This document shows positions 18,011-27,519 of a stretch of DNA of 64,000 bases, in pieces. The position numbers were made by a program, and so were the translations under genes. The notes beneath the pieces were generated by a model, which saw only the letters and a list, made by a program, of their open reading frames with translations, did no database searches and had not been told where the DNA came from. Position 1 is the first letter of the stretch. Every line of letters starts with the position of its first letter. Where the stretch lies: contig JAHYJR010000001.1 of the NCBI GenBank assembly GCA_019429005.1, positions 131,232-195,231 on the forward strand, given 5' to 3'. This stretch comes from Nanobdellati archaeon. GTDB lineage: Archaea; EX4484-52; GLR71.

Positions 18011-19024
18011 TCATATAATTATCAAACCAATAATTCCAATAATAATTTCAAACCCAATTAATATAAGCACAATCTGTTTCTCACTAAATCGTCCAAGATG
18101 CATCACAACATGTGTAAGGGAATAATTTTTATCATATTTGCATTTTAAGGTTCCATCTTTTTGCAGGCCCCCAAAGTTCTCAGCACTAAAACCTGTTCTT
18201 GCTTTTAGTATCAGTTCAATAAACCATGGTATAAATAGAAATACTGCAAATTTTTCTATATTTCCAACGATTGCAGTTATTGCCGCAACGGCACCTATTG
18301 TGTATGCTAAGCTATCACCAGGCATAATCTTTGCAGGATACCAGTTCCACAACAAGAACGCGAGCAATGCCCCAACAAAGATCATAGATATTGCTGCTGC
18401 AAGAGAGGCTCCATGGAGATATGCATAAACTCCAAGAAATGATAATAAAACGGTACCTAATCCAGCTTCAAGTCCATTCATACCAGCAAGCATGTTTGTA
18501 GCATTAGACGCTCCAAAGATTCCAAGCGGTATTAAGATTAAAGGATATATTAAACCGAAGTTTACAGAACCGATAAATGGTAACACCATTGTAGATGTTC
18601 CCGAATTGAGTACAACAAGAGGTATTGCGGCAGCAAGTGGCATGATAAATTTATGTCTTTGTTTAAACCCAACTCTTTTGAATGATTTATCATCTTGTTT
18701 TATGTTCCGTCCAAGAAGTGTAGATATATCATCAAGCATACCGATTAATGTGATAATCATTATTGTCAGTATCGCACCAAGAAGTTCGGCTTTTAACGCA
18801 TTTCCAGATGTTGTCAAAAATGTTATAAAAGCGACATACAACAATCCGCCTGCAAGAAAACCTATAAGTACAGGGAGACCACCCATTTCAGCAAGAGTTG
18901 GCTTATCTTTTTTCTGTATGTCTATGCCTGTAATTCCAACATTTTTTAAGAACCATATTGTTTTTGGTAAAATTAAGACTGTTGTAATAAATGCCAATAA
19001 GAATGCTGAAATAAAATATATCAT
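18011..19024 (-). CDS. UDP-GlcNAc:polyprenyl/dolichyl-phosphate GlcNAc-1-phosphate transferase (AglH/Alg7-like)
   Basis: A 337-residue polytopic enzyme of the MraY/WecA/DPAGT1 family that starts lipid-linked glycan assembly by moving GlcNAc-1-phosphate (or a related sugar) onto polyprenyl phosphate at the cytoplasmic face. Visible family motifs are K-K-D-K-P-T-L-A-E-M-G-G near residue 40, L-I-G-M-L-D-D-I near 96 (the DD pair), N-A-T-N-M-L-A-G-M-N-G-L near 175 and P-G-D-S-L near 235. About ten helices are present. The start is six bases after the aglB-like stop, so it is in one operon with the oligosaccharyltransferase: first and last steps of N-glycosylation side by side. Confidence 0.88.
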   Translation of the reverse strand: MIYFISAFLLAFITTVLILPKTIWFLKNVGITGIDIQKKDKPTLAEMGGLPVLIGFLAGGLLYVAFITFLTTSGNALKAELLGAILTIMIITLIGMLDDISTLLGRNIKQDDKSFKRVGFKQRHKFIMPLAAAIPLVVLNSGTSTMVLPFIGSVNFGLIYPLILIPLGIFGASNATNMLAGMNGLEAGLGTVLLSFLGVYAYLHGASLAAAISMIFVGALLAFLLWNWYPAKIMPGDSLAYTIGAVAAITAIVGNIEKFAVFLFIPWFIELILKARTGFSAENFGGLQKDGTLKCKYDKNYSLTHVVMHLGRFSEKQIVLILIGFEIIIGIIGLIII

Positions 19025-19030
19025 GATAAA

Positions 19031-21262
19031 TCAACTTGAACTTACTTCGAGTGATTCAATGTTTTCAGTTGGAGTTATGCTTAATTCACCAAATCCTCGA
19101 TTAAAATCAACTTTAAATATTTTAATTTCCGTATTATCATAGACTTTCTCAAGGAATGGTATTCCTGCACCATCAAACAAGTATAATTTTGCAAAGTTTG
19201 ATATTCCTGCTTCTTTGTTTGGGTATGGCATATATATCCCAAATTTCGAAAGCACAATACATGCATCAAATGTTGGTTCAGGTGCACCAAGATCCAGAAG
19301 TCCTTGTGCTGTACATAAGTATTTTAAGTTAACATCTCCATTAGCGGTTGAAAATACAATATTTCCTGAAAGTTCACCGTCTGTTCCTATTGGGATATAA
19401 AATGCATTGGATCCTATTGCAAATACTAGTATTGTCTTATTACCTTGTTTTAATTGATTGACGGGTTGTCCAAGGGGTATAAAACTATCAACAAATTTAG
19501 CATCGTTTGCAATTTTACTCATAGCAGCATACTTTCCAATTAAGGTATAATCGACAACAACATAATCAACAGAATTATTTTTGATTGTATCTTCAAGCTG
19601 GCTTATATTGGTGTATGTAAAGGCTTGACCTAACATTTCATTCATACCACCCATTTGATTACCACCATCACCCATTGAAGTTCGTTCACCTGCAGTCTGG
19701 AACCAGTACCCATAATCCCACCACGACATAATGACTGAATCTGTTGGTGTATCTGTTTTAAGGAATTTCATAGCATTTTGCCAATTTGTATTAAGTCCAG
19801 GACCTGAAGACTTCATAACTGCAAGACCTGATGCTAAATTAGAAAATAGTATAAGGAATATTGCAATTGCGGAAACAATTGAATATACATTAATCTTTTC
19901 TTCAATTGATTTTGCATTTTTCATAATCTCAAGATTCATAAGTATATCAATTATTTTTGAAATGAAATAGCCTCCAAGAAGTGCTGCAGGAAATCCAACT
20001 AAAAATATTAATCTAACAGATCTTAATGCACCAAGGTATGAACTTGCAAGCCATATTATTGGAAGTAAATAAATCCACTTTTTCTTTTTTATTATTTCGT
20101 ATGACGAATATAAGAAACCAAATATTGTAAATATCCAAAGTGAGGTATATTTTAATATAGGGGCAAGTGAAGGGTATAGATTTCCAGCATAAAGTGCACT
20201 TAATTGGCCTGTAACTCCATTCCAATTTGTAGGGTTATTTTCCGCAACTGTTGATCCTACAGTTCCGTGACTAAAATGTACAAGGGAACTTATTGTAAGG
20301 AAGAGTCTTGCAATAGTTTGTGAAAATAAGGATAAGAATAGACCAATTAAAAATAATACAATTATTGTGACAGGTACCACATATTTTAAGTTTTCAGGTT
20401 TTATTAAGTTCATCTTTTCTGAAAAATGTCTTATTGTAATTATAATAAACACAGTTAATGTAATTAGACCATAATTATCAAATAATTTTACTGCAGATGT
20501 TGTTGAAAATAGTGTAGGTATTATAAGTGGTATTAATGTTGTAAATACGTATGTGCGATATAATGATTTTTCTTGTTTATTTAAAAAATATATAATTAAT
20601 GTAAATGCTGGTATTAACAAAAAGAGAAATGTTGCACCACCCCAAACCATATTCATAACTGTGAGCGATAATCCTGCATTAATAGCAGATATTTTTGAGT
20701 CTTTTTTAATTGCTCTTACAAAAAAATAAAGAGCCAAAAGCATGAAAAGACCACCAATTGGTTCTTTTTCAACTACACTTGCAGAAGTTCTATGAAGTGT
20801 TCCAGGTGTTACAGCAATAAAGAATGCTGCTAATAGTCCTGCCTTTTTACCGTATAATTCTTTTCCTAAGAAAAACATAGCTAGTGCAAAAAGTCCACCA
20901 AATAAGGCAGGGAAATATAACATTGCTTGATAATATGTCATTGGTATTATAGTATTTAGTACTTTATAGAATATTCCTGGTGTATAAAGCATCATTGGAA
21001 ACTCTGAATGAGGATCCCAACCATAGGGATAATATCGCATTGTATCATTATCTGGAAGATGAAAATCGTTATTCATTGTAGTTTCAGCCATTCTGTAATG
21101 ATAAAATGGGTCTAGATTAAGTAGGCAGACAACACCGTCAACACAGTTTTCAAGAGATGCTGCAGGCTGCATTCTTATGTAAAATCCTAAAATAATTATT
21201 AATATAAGCGGTATTACATACCAGAATTCTTTTAGCTGTTTTTTAACTTTTTTATTATTCAT
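19031..21262 (-). CDS. aglB: Oligosaccharyltransferase AglB/STT3
   Basis: The 743-residue enzyme transfers the finished lipid-linked glycan to Asn in N-x-S/T sequons outside the cell. It has a cytoplasmic start, about 11-13 helices, the first-loop catalytic aspartate in L-D-P-F-Y-H-Y-R (D51), and in the extracytoplasmic C-terminal domain the sequon-binding motif W-W-D-Y-G at residues 514-518, followed by a G-D-G-G-N-Q segment. A membrane-proximal L-D-N/P-type loop and H-S-E-F-P-M also fit. Length is on the short side for archaea, suggesting a compact C-terminal domain. The gene lies upstream of the GlcNAc-1-P transferase in the same operon. Confidence 0.93.
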   Translation of the reverse strand: MNNKKVKKQLKEFWYVIPLILIIILGFYIRMQPAASLENCVDGVVCLLNLDPFYHYRMAETTMNNDFHLPDNDTMRYYPYGWDPHSEFPMMLYTPGIFYKVLNTIIPMTYYQAMLYFPALFGGLFALAMFFLGKELYGKKAGLLAAFFIAVTPGTLHRTSASVVEKEPIGGLFMLLALYFFVRAIKKDSKISAINAGLSLTVMNMVWGGATFLFLLIPAFTLIIYFLNKQEKSLYRTYVFTTLIPLIIPTLFSTTSAVKLFDNYGLITLTVFIIITIRHFSEKMNLIKPENLKYVVPVTIIVLFLIGLFLSLFSQTIARLFLTISSLVHFSHGTVGSTVAENNPTNWNGVTGQLSALYAGNLYPSLAPILKYTSLWIFTIFGFLYSSYEIIKKKKWIYLLPIIWLASSYLGALRSVRLIFLVGFPAALLGGYFISKIIDILMNLEIMKNAKSIEEKINVYSIVSAIAIFLILFSNLASGLAVMKSSGPGLNTNWQNAMKFLKTDTPTDSVIMSWWDYGYWFQTAGERTSMGDGGNQMGGMNEMLGQAFTYTNISQLEDTIKNNSVDYVVVDYTLIGKYAAMSKIANDAKFVDSFIPLGQPVNQLKQGNKTILVFAIGSNAFYIPIGTDGELSGNIVFSTANGDVNLKYLCTAQGLLDLGAPEPTFDACIVLSKFGIYMPYPNKEAGISNFAKLYLFDGAGIPFLEKVYDNTEIKIFKVDFNRGFGELSITPTENIESLEVSSS

Positions 21263-21324
21263 ACGAATCCTTTATACGGATTATATAGTGAGATTTATAT
21301 GTTTTTGTTTTTGAATAATTATTT

Positions 21325-22740
21325 ATGAAAATATCCAAAAATCTTGTTAATTTTTTAATACTTATTTTATTATACATTACAATTTATATATGGATTTTTC
21401 CGGAAGACGCATATTATCCAGATATGGGATCCTATATTTCCTTAGCATATGATTTATCACAAGGTGGATATGGGGCAGGTCTTTTTTTTAGAGGTATAAC
21501 AATACCATTATTAATTTATATTGGTATACAAATCGGTTTATCATTAACATCTATATTATATATTTATCCTTTTTTATTTGGACTTCTTTTGATTATTTCA
21601 ACATATTATATGTCCGATATTTTTTCAAAATATAAAACAATACCTGTTTTAGTTTTATTATCAACATTTTCTTTTTGGCAATGGACACCCTTTTTACTTG
21701 CAGACATTTTATTTGCTGCATTTTTTACATTTTCGCTGTATTTCTTTTATCGTTTTGTAAGTAATTCAACTCATTATGTTTATTTTTGTTTATTTTTTAC
21801 ATTACTTTCAGTTTTAACCAAAGTTACGGCATGGGTATTGTTTCCAATATATATCACATACCTTATTTATTCACGAAATTTGAGCCTAATTAAAAATAAA
21901 GACGTGATACTAAGTTTAATTTTATTTAGTTTTTTAATTTCATCAATATTTCTTTATTTTAGTTCATTATATGGTGGTTTGGGTTTAACGTCATCAATAC
22001 CAACAAAAGCATTTTATAAAGATATTAGTTATTATATTTTTAATTTTTTACTTATACCGTGGACATATATTTTTGTTTATGGGTTATTTAAATTAGGCAA
22101 AAAAATAGATAATAAAACAGCATTTATATTAATTTCATTTATAATACCCTTTGTCTTTTTACATCTGATAAATGAGAAAATTATACGTTATATTTTATTT
22201 ATTTTTCCTGTATTTGCTATTTTTATTGAGATGTCGTTTAGAAAAATTGCATTGAACAAACGCAAAATAATATTTTATGTCTTTTTAATTTTTGCAATGT
22301 TACAAGTCTTCATGATATCAATACCAATTCAGGATATTTATGGTGGTGCAGGACAACTTACAGATTCGTTAAAAAAGACTGAAAGTATTATTGCAACAAA
22401 CTCTGTGATGGTGTATGATCAATCTTTTTCAGGACGGCTTGTGTCTTTACCGATTAATGGATTAAATTCAGAATGGATTGAAAATAATAATATTAGTTAT
22501 GTTGTATTGTCTTTAACAGACGAAATTACACAGAATCCAGATATAACTTATTATAAACCAAAAATAGGACCTTTTGATATTTCGCTTTTATTAGATAATC
22601 GTCCAAAATTTGTAATGAGTTGGTGGGTTGATTATCCTTTTAATTCAGAGAATTATCTTTTTATGGATAATAATTATTTGATCTCTGACATAATTAAGAA
22701 AAATAATAAGACTATTTTTTTAATTTATAAAATCTCTTAA
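21325..22740 (+). CDS. GT-C family membrane glycosyltransferase
   Basis: A 471-residue polytopic protein, starting M-K-I-S-K-N with the first helix at about 9-27, then F-P-E-D-A-Y-Y-P-D-M-G-S-Y in the first outer loop, and about nine more helices. The soluble C-terminal part includes I-S-Y-V-V-L-S-L-T-D-E, a P-F-N-S-E-N-Y segment and ends F-L-I-Y-K-I, the same tail signature as in the genes at 11814 and 28790. It is divergent from aglB; TATATAG/TTTATAT elements for both lie between 21263 and 21324. Probable role: adding an outer sugar from a dolichyl-phosphate donor. No accessory gene follows within 85 bp. Confidence 0.75.
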   Translation: MKISKNLVNFLILILLYITIYIWIFPEDAYYPDMGSYISLAYDLSQGGYGAGLFFRGITIPLLIYIGIQIGLSLTSILYIYPFLFGLLLIISTYYMSDIFSKYKTIPVLVLLSTFSFWQWTPFLLADILFAAFFTFSLYFFYRFVSNSTHYVYFCLFFTLLSVLTKVTAWVLFPIYITYLIYSRNLSLIKNKDVILSLILFSFLISSIFLYFSSLYGGLGLTSSIPTKAFYKDISYYIFNFLLIPWTYIFVYGLFKLGKKIDNKTAFILISFIIPFVFLHLINEKIIRYILFIFPVFAIFIEMSFRKIALNKRKIIFYVFLIFAMLQVFMISIPIQDIYGGAGQLTDSLKKTESIIATNSVMVYDQSFSGRLVSLPINGLNSEWIENNNISYVVLSLTDEITQNPDITYYKPKIGPFDISLLLDNRPKFVMSWWVDYPFNSENYLFMDNNYLISDIIKKNNKTIFLIYKIS

Positions 22741-22825
22741 TATTGTTATTTAACCTAAAAGTAATTACAATATTTAACAATATTATTATAGATAACTAAA
22801 AGGTTTTTTATTTTTTTAATAACAA

Positions 22826-23785
22826 TTATATAATACCTTTAGATTTAGTTTTATTACTTTTACACCAATCAACATGTTTTTGAAGTCCCGTTTTTATATC
22901 TATTTTTGGCTCGTAACCTAATTCTTTTTTTGCTTTAGAGATATCTGCACTTGTGTTTTTAACATCCCCTTGTTGTTCAGATATTTGGATTTTATTTATT
23001 TTATTATCTAGCAATTCATTTAATGTATCTAATATATCATTTAATGGTTTTCTTGAACCACCACCAAGATTATATGCACCTGCACCATTTTGTGATGCTA
23101 GTATTGTACCATCTACAATGTCACTAACATACGTAAAGTCACGAGTCTGCGTTCCATCTCCATAGATTTCAATTGTTTCGTTATTTAATGTTTTTGTAAT
23201 GAATTTTGTAAATGCTTCATCAGGTCTTTGTCGTGGTCCATACACTGTAAAATATCTTAGTGAAGTTGTATTTAATCCATATAGCTTTGAATACATTTCA
23301 CACCAATGTTCACAATGCATTTTAGATAATGCATATGGGGATATTGGATCTAAAACATGATTCTCTTGTACTGGAAGATCTTTTTCAGCCACATCACCAT
23401 ATACTGACGAACTTGAAGCAAAAACAAATTTATTTATGTTATTTTTACAAGCGGCATCAAGAAGTATGTTTGTACCCAAGATATTCGATTCAACATATTT
23501 TGTAGGATTTTGTATCGAATTTCTAACACCTGCTATTGCTGCAAGATGATATATTATATCAACATTTTTTGTGATTTTATTTATTGTGTCTTTATTTAAT
23601 ATTGAATCTTGTACAAATTCAAAATTATCATATTTTTTTAAGATTTTTAAATTTTGTTTTTTTAAGTTCTCTAAATAGTAGTCATCAAAATTATCTATAC
23701 CGATTATCTTATTTCCTTCGGAAAGCAATTTTTCAGTAAGATGGGAACCTATAAAACCACAAGTTCCTGTTATTAGGATTGACAT
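22826..23785 (-). CDS. NAD-dependent nucleotide-sugar epimerase, UDP-glucuronate 4-epimerase (CapI)-like
   Basis: About 319 residues of the extended SDR family. It starts M-S-I-L-I-T-G-T-C-G-F-I-G-S-H (NAD-binding, with Cys in place of the usual Ala/Gly), followed by I-D-N-F-D-D-Y-Y, L-A-A-I-A-G-V-R-N-S-I, catalytic S-S-S-V-Y-G-D and Y-A-L-S-K (Y-x3-K). The D-N-F-D-D-Y-Y and A-G-V-R-x-S pair is typical of UDP-glucuronate/UDP-galacturonate 4-epimerases, so UDP-GlcA to UDP-GalA conversion is my best guess. A longer in-frame start at 23809 adds eight residues that no family member has. The gene is divergent from the GT2 gene at 23856. Confidence 0.78.
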   Translation of the reverse strand: MSILITGTCGFIGSHLTEKLLSEGNKIIGIDNFDDYYLENLKKQNLKILKKYDNFEFVQDSILNKDTINKITKNVDIIYHLAAIAGVRNSIQNPTKYVESNILGTNILLDAACKNNINKFVFASSSSVYGDVAEKDLPVQENHVLDPISPYALSKMHCEHWCEMYSKLYGLNTTSLRYFTVYGPRQRPDEAFTKFITKTLNNETIEIYGDGTQTRDFTYVSDIVDGTILASQNGAGAYNLGGGSRKPLNDILDTLNELLDNKINKIQISEQQGDVKNTSADISKAKKELGYEPKIDIKTGLQKHVDWCKSNKTKSKGII

Positions 23786-23855
23786 AATATATATTATAAC
23801 CAATAACATTAAAAAACTTAAGTTATTATTATAATTATAACCTCGGTGTTTTCAA

Positions 23856-24713
23856 ATGAAAGATTTAATTTCTATAATAATTCCCGCTTTTAATGAAGAA
23901 AAATCAATAAACAATACAATTGTTGAAGTTAAAAGTGTACTTAATAAATCGTATGATAATTATGAGATTATTGTCATTAATGATGGTTCTAAAGACAAAA
24001 CAAGTGAAATAATTAAAAAAATAAAAGATATTAAAATTATTAATCATGAAATTAATTATGGTTATGGTGCTGCACTTAAGTCTGGTTTAAATGTGTCAAA
24101 AGGTGTTTGGATTCTGATTACAGATAGTGACGGAACATACCCTATAAAAGAAATTCCTAAATTATTAAAACATATTAATAATTATGATATGATTATAGGT
24201 TCAAGAGCCAAAAAAAATATACCTTTAGTTAGAAAACCTGCAAAATGGTTTTTAGGCAAATTTGCTGAATATATTACAGGTAAAAAAATACCCGATTTGA
24301 ATTCTGGATTAAGATTGTTTAAAAAAGATCTTGCTATGCGTTTTTATACCCTATATCCAGAAGGTTTTTCATTTACAACAACAATAACGGTTGCATCTTT
24401 AATAAATAAATATAATGTTAAATTTGTTGATATAGAATATTTTAAGAGGTCTGGAACATCCACAATACACCCTGTTAAAGATTTTATTGGTTTTACAACT
24501 CTTATATTGCGTTTAGGTATCTTTTTTAATCCTCTAAATGTTTTTTTACCCATAAGTTTTTTTTTATTTATTTTTGGTGCTATTAAATTATCTATTGATT
24601 TTATAAATTTAAACTCTTTTGGTTTAGGTGGTGTTATGTTGGTACTTATGGCGATACAAATTACTTTAATGGGTATGATGTCTGAATTGATAATTAAGAG
24701 AACAAAATTATGA
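23856..24713 (+). CDS. GT2 glycosyltransferase, dolichyl-phosphate-sugar synthase type
   Basis: A 285-residue GT-A enzyme: I-I-I-P-A-F-N-E-E near residue 7, I-N-D-G-S-K-D-K-T near 41, and T-D-S-D-G-T-Y-P with D90 and D92 for metal and sugar nucleotide. Two C-terminal helices (about residues 225-280) anchor it. Together with the genes at 7594 and 13288 it is one of three dolichyl-phosphate sugar synthase-like enzymes in the region, matching the several GT-C genes that would use such donors. It is followed at once by the frameshifted methyltransferase 24727-25441, whose ATG lies 14 bases after this stop. Confidence 0.85.
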   Translation: MKDLISIIIPAFNEEKSINNTIVEVKSVLNKSYDNYEIIVINDGSKDKTSEIIKKIKDIKIINHEINYGYGAALKSGLNVSKGVWILITDSDGTYPIKEIPKLLKHINNYDMIIGSRAKKNIPLVRKPAKWFLGKFAEYITGKKIPDLNSGLRLFKKDLAMRFYTLYPEGFSFTTTITVASLINKYNVKFVDIEYFKRSGTSTIHPVKDFIGFTTLILRLGIFFNPLNVFLPISFFLFIFGAIKLSIDFINLNSFGLGGVMLVLMAIQITLMGMMSELIIKRTKL

Positions 24714-24726
24714 TTTTTGTGATTGT

Positions 24727-25441
24727 ATGGTTGAAACTGATGCTACAAAAAATTTGATGCTTACCGATAAAAATCTAAATTTTACAAATTGGCTTTATAG
24801 TGAGATTCAACCTTATATTTTGGGGTAATGTTTTAGATGTTGGTAGTGGTATTGGAACTTATTCAAAAAAATTATATAGTTCTGTTAAAGGCAATCTGTT
24901 TTTAACTGATATAGATTATAAAAATTTAAAAAAACTTGAAAATTTATTTAAAAACAAAAAAAAGGTCACAATCAAAAAATTAGATATTACTAGTAAAAAA
25001 GATATTCAATCTATTAAAAATAAATTTGATACAATAATTTGTTTAAATGTTTTAGAACATATTGAAGATGATTTGATTGCGTTAAAAAATATGTCTAGTT
25101 TACTGTCGGATACGGGTCAAATAATTTTATTAGTTCCAGCCCATAATTTTTTATATAATTCTTTAGATATTGCAATGTCGCACAAAAGGAGATATAGTAA
25201 AAAAAGTCTTAAATATTTGATACATTCTACAAATTTAAGTATTAAATGTTTATTTTTTTATAACTTTTTTTCAATATTCGCATGGTTTATTAATGGTAAT
25301 ATTTTAAAGAAGCGTATAGTAAATAAAACAGCATATTCCTTATTTAATAAATTAGTACCTTTATTACGTTTATTTGAAAAGTATAAATCTATAAGATTAA
25401 CAGGTATTAGTCTTATCGGTATTTGCAAAAAAAATATTTAA
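24727..25441 (+). pseudogene. Class I SAM methyltransferase interrupted by a frameshift
   Basis: An ATG at 24727 opens 33 codons that match the usual N-terminal part of this family (N-F-T-N-W-L-Y-S-E-I-Q-P-Y-I-L-G) but hits TAA at 24826. In the next frame, from about 24818, the protein continues exactly where it should: G-N-V-L-D-V-G-S-G-I-G (motif I), then N-V-L-E-H-I-E-D-D near residue 92 and a C-terminal hydrophobic part. The break is in the TTTTGGGG run 24818-24825. Reading only from the ATG at 24800 would give a protein starting just before motif I and lacking the first helices. Inactive gene, slippage-switched gene or read error are all possible. Confidence 0.8.
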
Positions 25442-27360
25442 AGTTGTATTTTTATCTTATGATTTTCATTTATAAACAGCTCATGCCATATTTCAAAATT
25501 AAGAATATTCCATATTTGTCTACTGTAATATAATTTAGTTTTATCTTTATTTGAAAATAATTTAGTTGTATTTATCTGGTTAAAATATCCCTGTTTTTCA
25601 ATAATTTGTTTATTTGCAAATCGATTAATTAGGTAGGACATTTCATCAGTCCATTGTTCTATAGGGACATAAAATGTTTGTTTTTTTCGTTTAAGAATCT
25701 GTTTAGGCAATATTGGTTGTATTGCTTTTTTGAAGATATATTTTGTTTTTAATCCATTCATCTTTAAATTGGGAGGTATTTTAAATGCTAATTCAACCAA
25801 TTTATGGTCTAAAAATGGAACTCGCGCTTCAATTGAATGTGCCATACCCATTTTATCAGGTTTCATAAGAAAATCTTCAGGTAATACGGTTTTAGTGTCA
25901 AGATATAATACCTGATTTAAGAAATCCCATTTATTTGAAAAATAGGTTTTATTATACATATCATAATTTGTAAAATCAGGTATTTTTTTGATTATTTGTT
26001 CATTTAATATATTTTTACGTTCCTCTTCATCAAAGATTGAAATAATCTCTAGATAACTTTTTGCTTTATTTTCAGGCATCTCTGTTACGAATTTAGCAAA
26101 TCTATTAATCATTTTATTTCCCGTTTTTTTACTATATTTATAAAATATATTCAGTACTTCGGATGGTATTATTTTCATAAGTTTTGGCAAAACCGTTTTA
26201 ATATTCATAGGAATATTTCTTATATTATAACCCATTTTAAGAAACTTGTATTGGTCATAACCTGCAAAAAGTTCATCTGCACCATCACCAGTTAAAACAA
26301 TTTTTACTTTTTTTTGAGCCATTTCAGATAATTTATAATTTGGTATTATTGCGGGGTCAGATATTGGTTCATCAAGATGCCATAACATTTTAGGTAATTC
26401 TTCTAAGATTTTTGAATTTATGATAACTTCTTTATGTTCTGTAGAGAAATAATCACTTGTTTCTTTTGCATAACTTAATTCATTATATTCCGAAATATTT
26501 TCAAAACCAACAGAGTATGTACGTAATGTTTTTTCAGGATTAATCTTTTTTATGTATGCTAATATTGCACTTGAATCTAAGCCACCACTTAAAAAGAGAC
26601 CTATAGGCACATCACCAACAAGCCTTTTTTCAACTGCTTCTTCAATAAGTGTTTGTATTTTTTTGATAAAATATTGTTCAGTTTTTTTTGTTATATCTTC
26701 TTTAATATCCCAATATTGTTTTATATTGAGCTTTTTTTGATTTAAATCATATATCATAAAATGTCCAGGTTCTAATTTGAATATATTTTGTAATATTGTC
26801 TCATGTCCTGGCATATAACGCAACATTAACATTTTATTTAAAACATTAACATTTACTGTTCTTTTTAATTCATATTCTAATATTGCTTTGATTTCAGATG
26901 CAAAAATAAAAGAATCATTTTGGTTATAATAATATAGTGGTTTTTTCCCTAATCTATCTCTTGCAACAAATATTTTTTTATTTTTTTTATCATATATTGC
27001 AAAAGCAAACATACCTTCAAAATATGATAAACAATTTACCCCATATTCTTCATATGTATGAATTATTGTTTCTGTATCTGTATTACTGTGAAATTTATGT
27101 CCTTTAGCTTCTAATTTAATTCTAATTTGTTTGAAATTATATATTTCACCATTGAATATAATTAATATTGATTCATCTTCATTATACATGGGTTGTTTTC
27201 CATTTATACTAAGATCAATTATACTTAATCTTTTGTGTCCTAAAGAAATGTATTTATCTGTATAGTATCCATCTTGATCAGGACCTCTATAATGGATCGT
27301 TTTTGCCATTTTTTCAATTAATTGTTTGTCATCCCAATTAAATCCGCAGATACCACACAT
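25438..27360 (-). CDS. AsnB-type glutamine-dependent amidotransferase (asparagine synthase family), copy 1
   Basis: A 640-residue protein. The N-terminal class II glutaminase domain starts M-C-G-I-C-G-F, with Cys2 as nucleophile, and the R-G-P-D and N-G-E-I-Y-N segments of the glutamine pocket. The synthetase domain has the ATP pyrophosphatase loop S-G-G-L-D-S-S near residue 253 and L-T-G-D-G-A-D-E-L-F-A-G-Y later. Family enzymes make asparagine from aspartate or, in glycan clusters, amidate uronic acids. Two further copies lie in this window (36763 and 44189). Its end overlaps the convergent methyltransferase remnant by 4 bp. Confidence 0.9.
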   Translation of the reverse strand: MCGICGFNWDDKQLIEKMAKTIHYRGPDQDGYYTDKYISLGHKRLSIIDLSINGKQPMYNEDESILIIFNGEIYNFKQIRIKLEAKGHKFHSNTDTETIIHTYEEYGVNCLSYFEGMFAFAIYDKKNKKIFVARDRLGKKPLYYYNQNDSFIFASEIKAILEYELKRTVNVNVLNKMLMLRYMPGHETILQNIFKLEPGHFMIYDLNQKKLNIKQYWDIKEDITKKTEQYFIKKIQTLIEEAVEKRLVGDVPIGLFLSGGLDSSAILAYIKKINPEKTLRTYSVGFENISEYNELSYAKETSDYFSTEHKEVIINSKILEELPKMLWHLDEPISDPAIIPNYKLSEMAQKKVKIVLTGDGADELFAGYDQYKFLKMGYNIRNIPMNIKTVLPKLMKIIPSEVLNIFYKYSKKTGNKMINRFAKFVTEMPENKAKSYLEIISIFDEEERKNILNEQIIKKIPDFTNYDMYNKTYFSNKWDFLNQVLYLDTKTVLPEDFLMKPDKMGMAHSIEARVPFLDHKLVELAFKIPPNLKMNGLKTKYIFKKAIQPILPKQILKRKKQTFYVPIEQWTDEMSYLINRFANKQIIEKQGYFNQINTTKLFSNKDKTKLYYSRQIWNILNFEIWHELFINENHKIKIQL

Positions 27361-27519
27361 ATATCTTGTTTTGTTGTTAAGAAATTTAAATATATGTTGT
27401 TAAGTTATAATTATTTAAAAACATTTATTTTTATACTATTTTTAACTTTTTTTTAAATAATTTTTATATTAGAGATTCTTTTATATTATTTTATATTAAA
27501 AAATATTTGTGATTTAAAA

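Noticed and set aside
24800..25441. An intact methyltransferase starting at ATG 24800
   Set aside because: The N-terminal helices typical of the family are encoded upstream in another frame, starting at 24727, so the gene is frameshifted.
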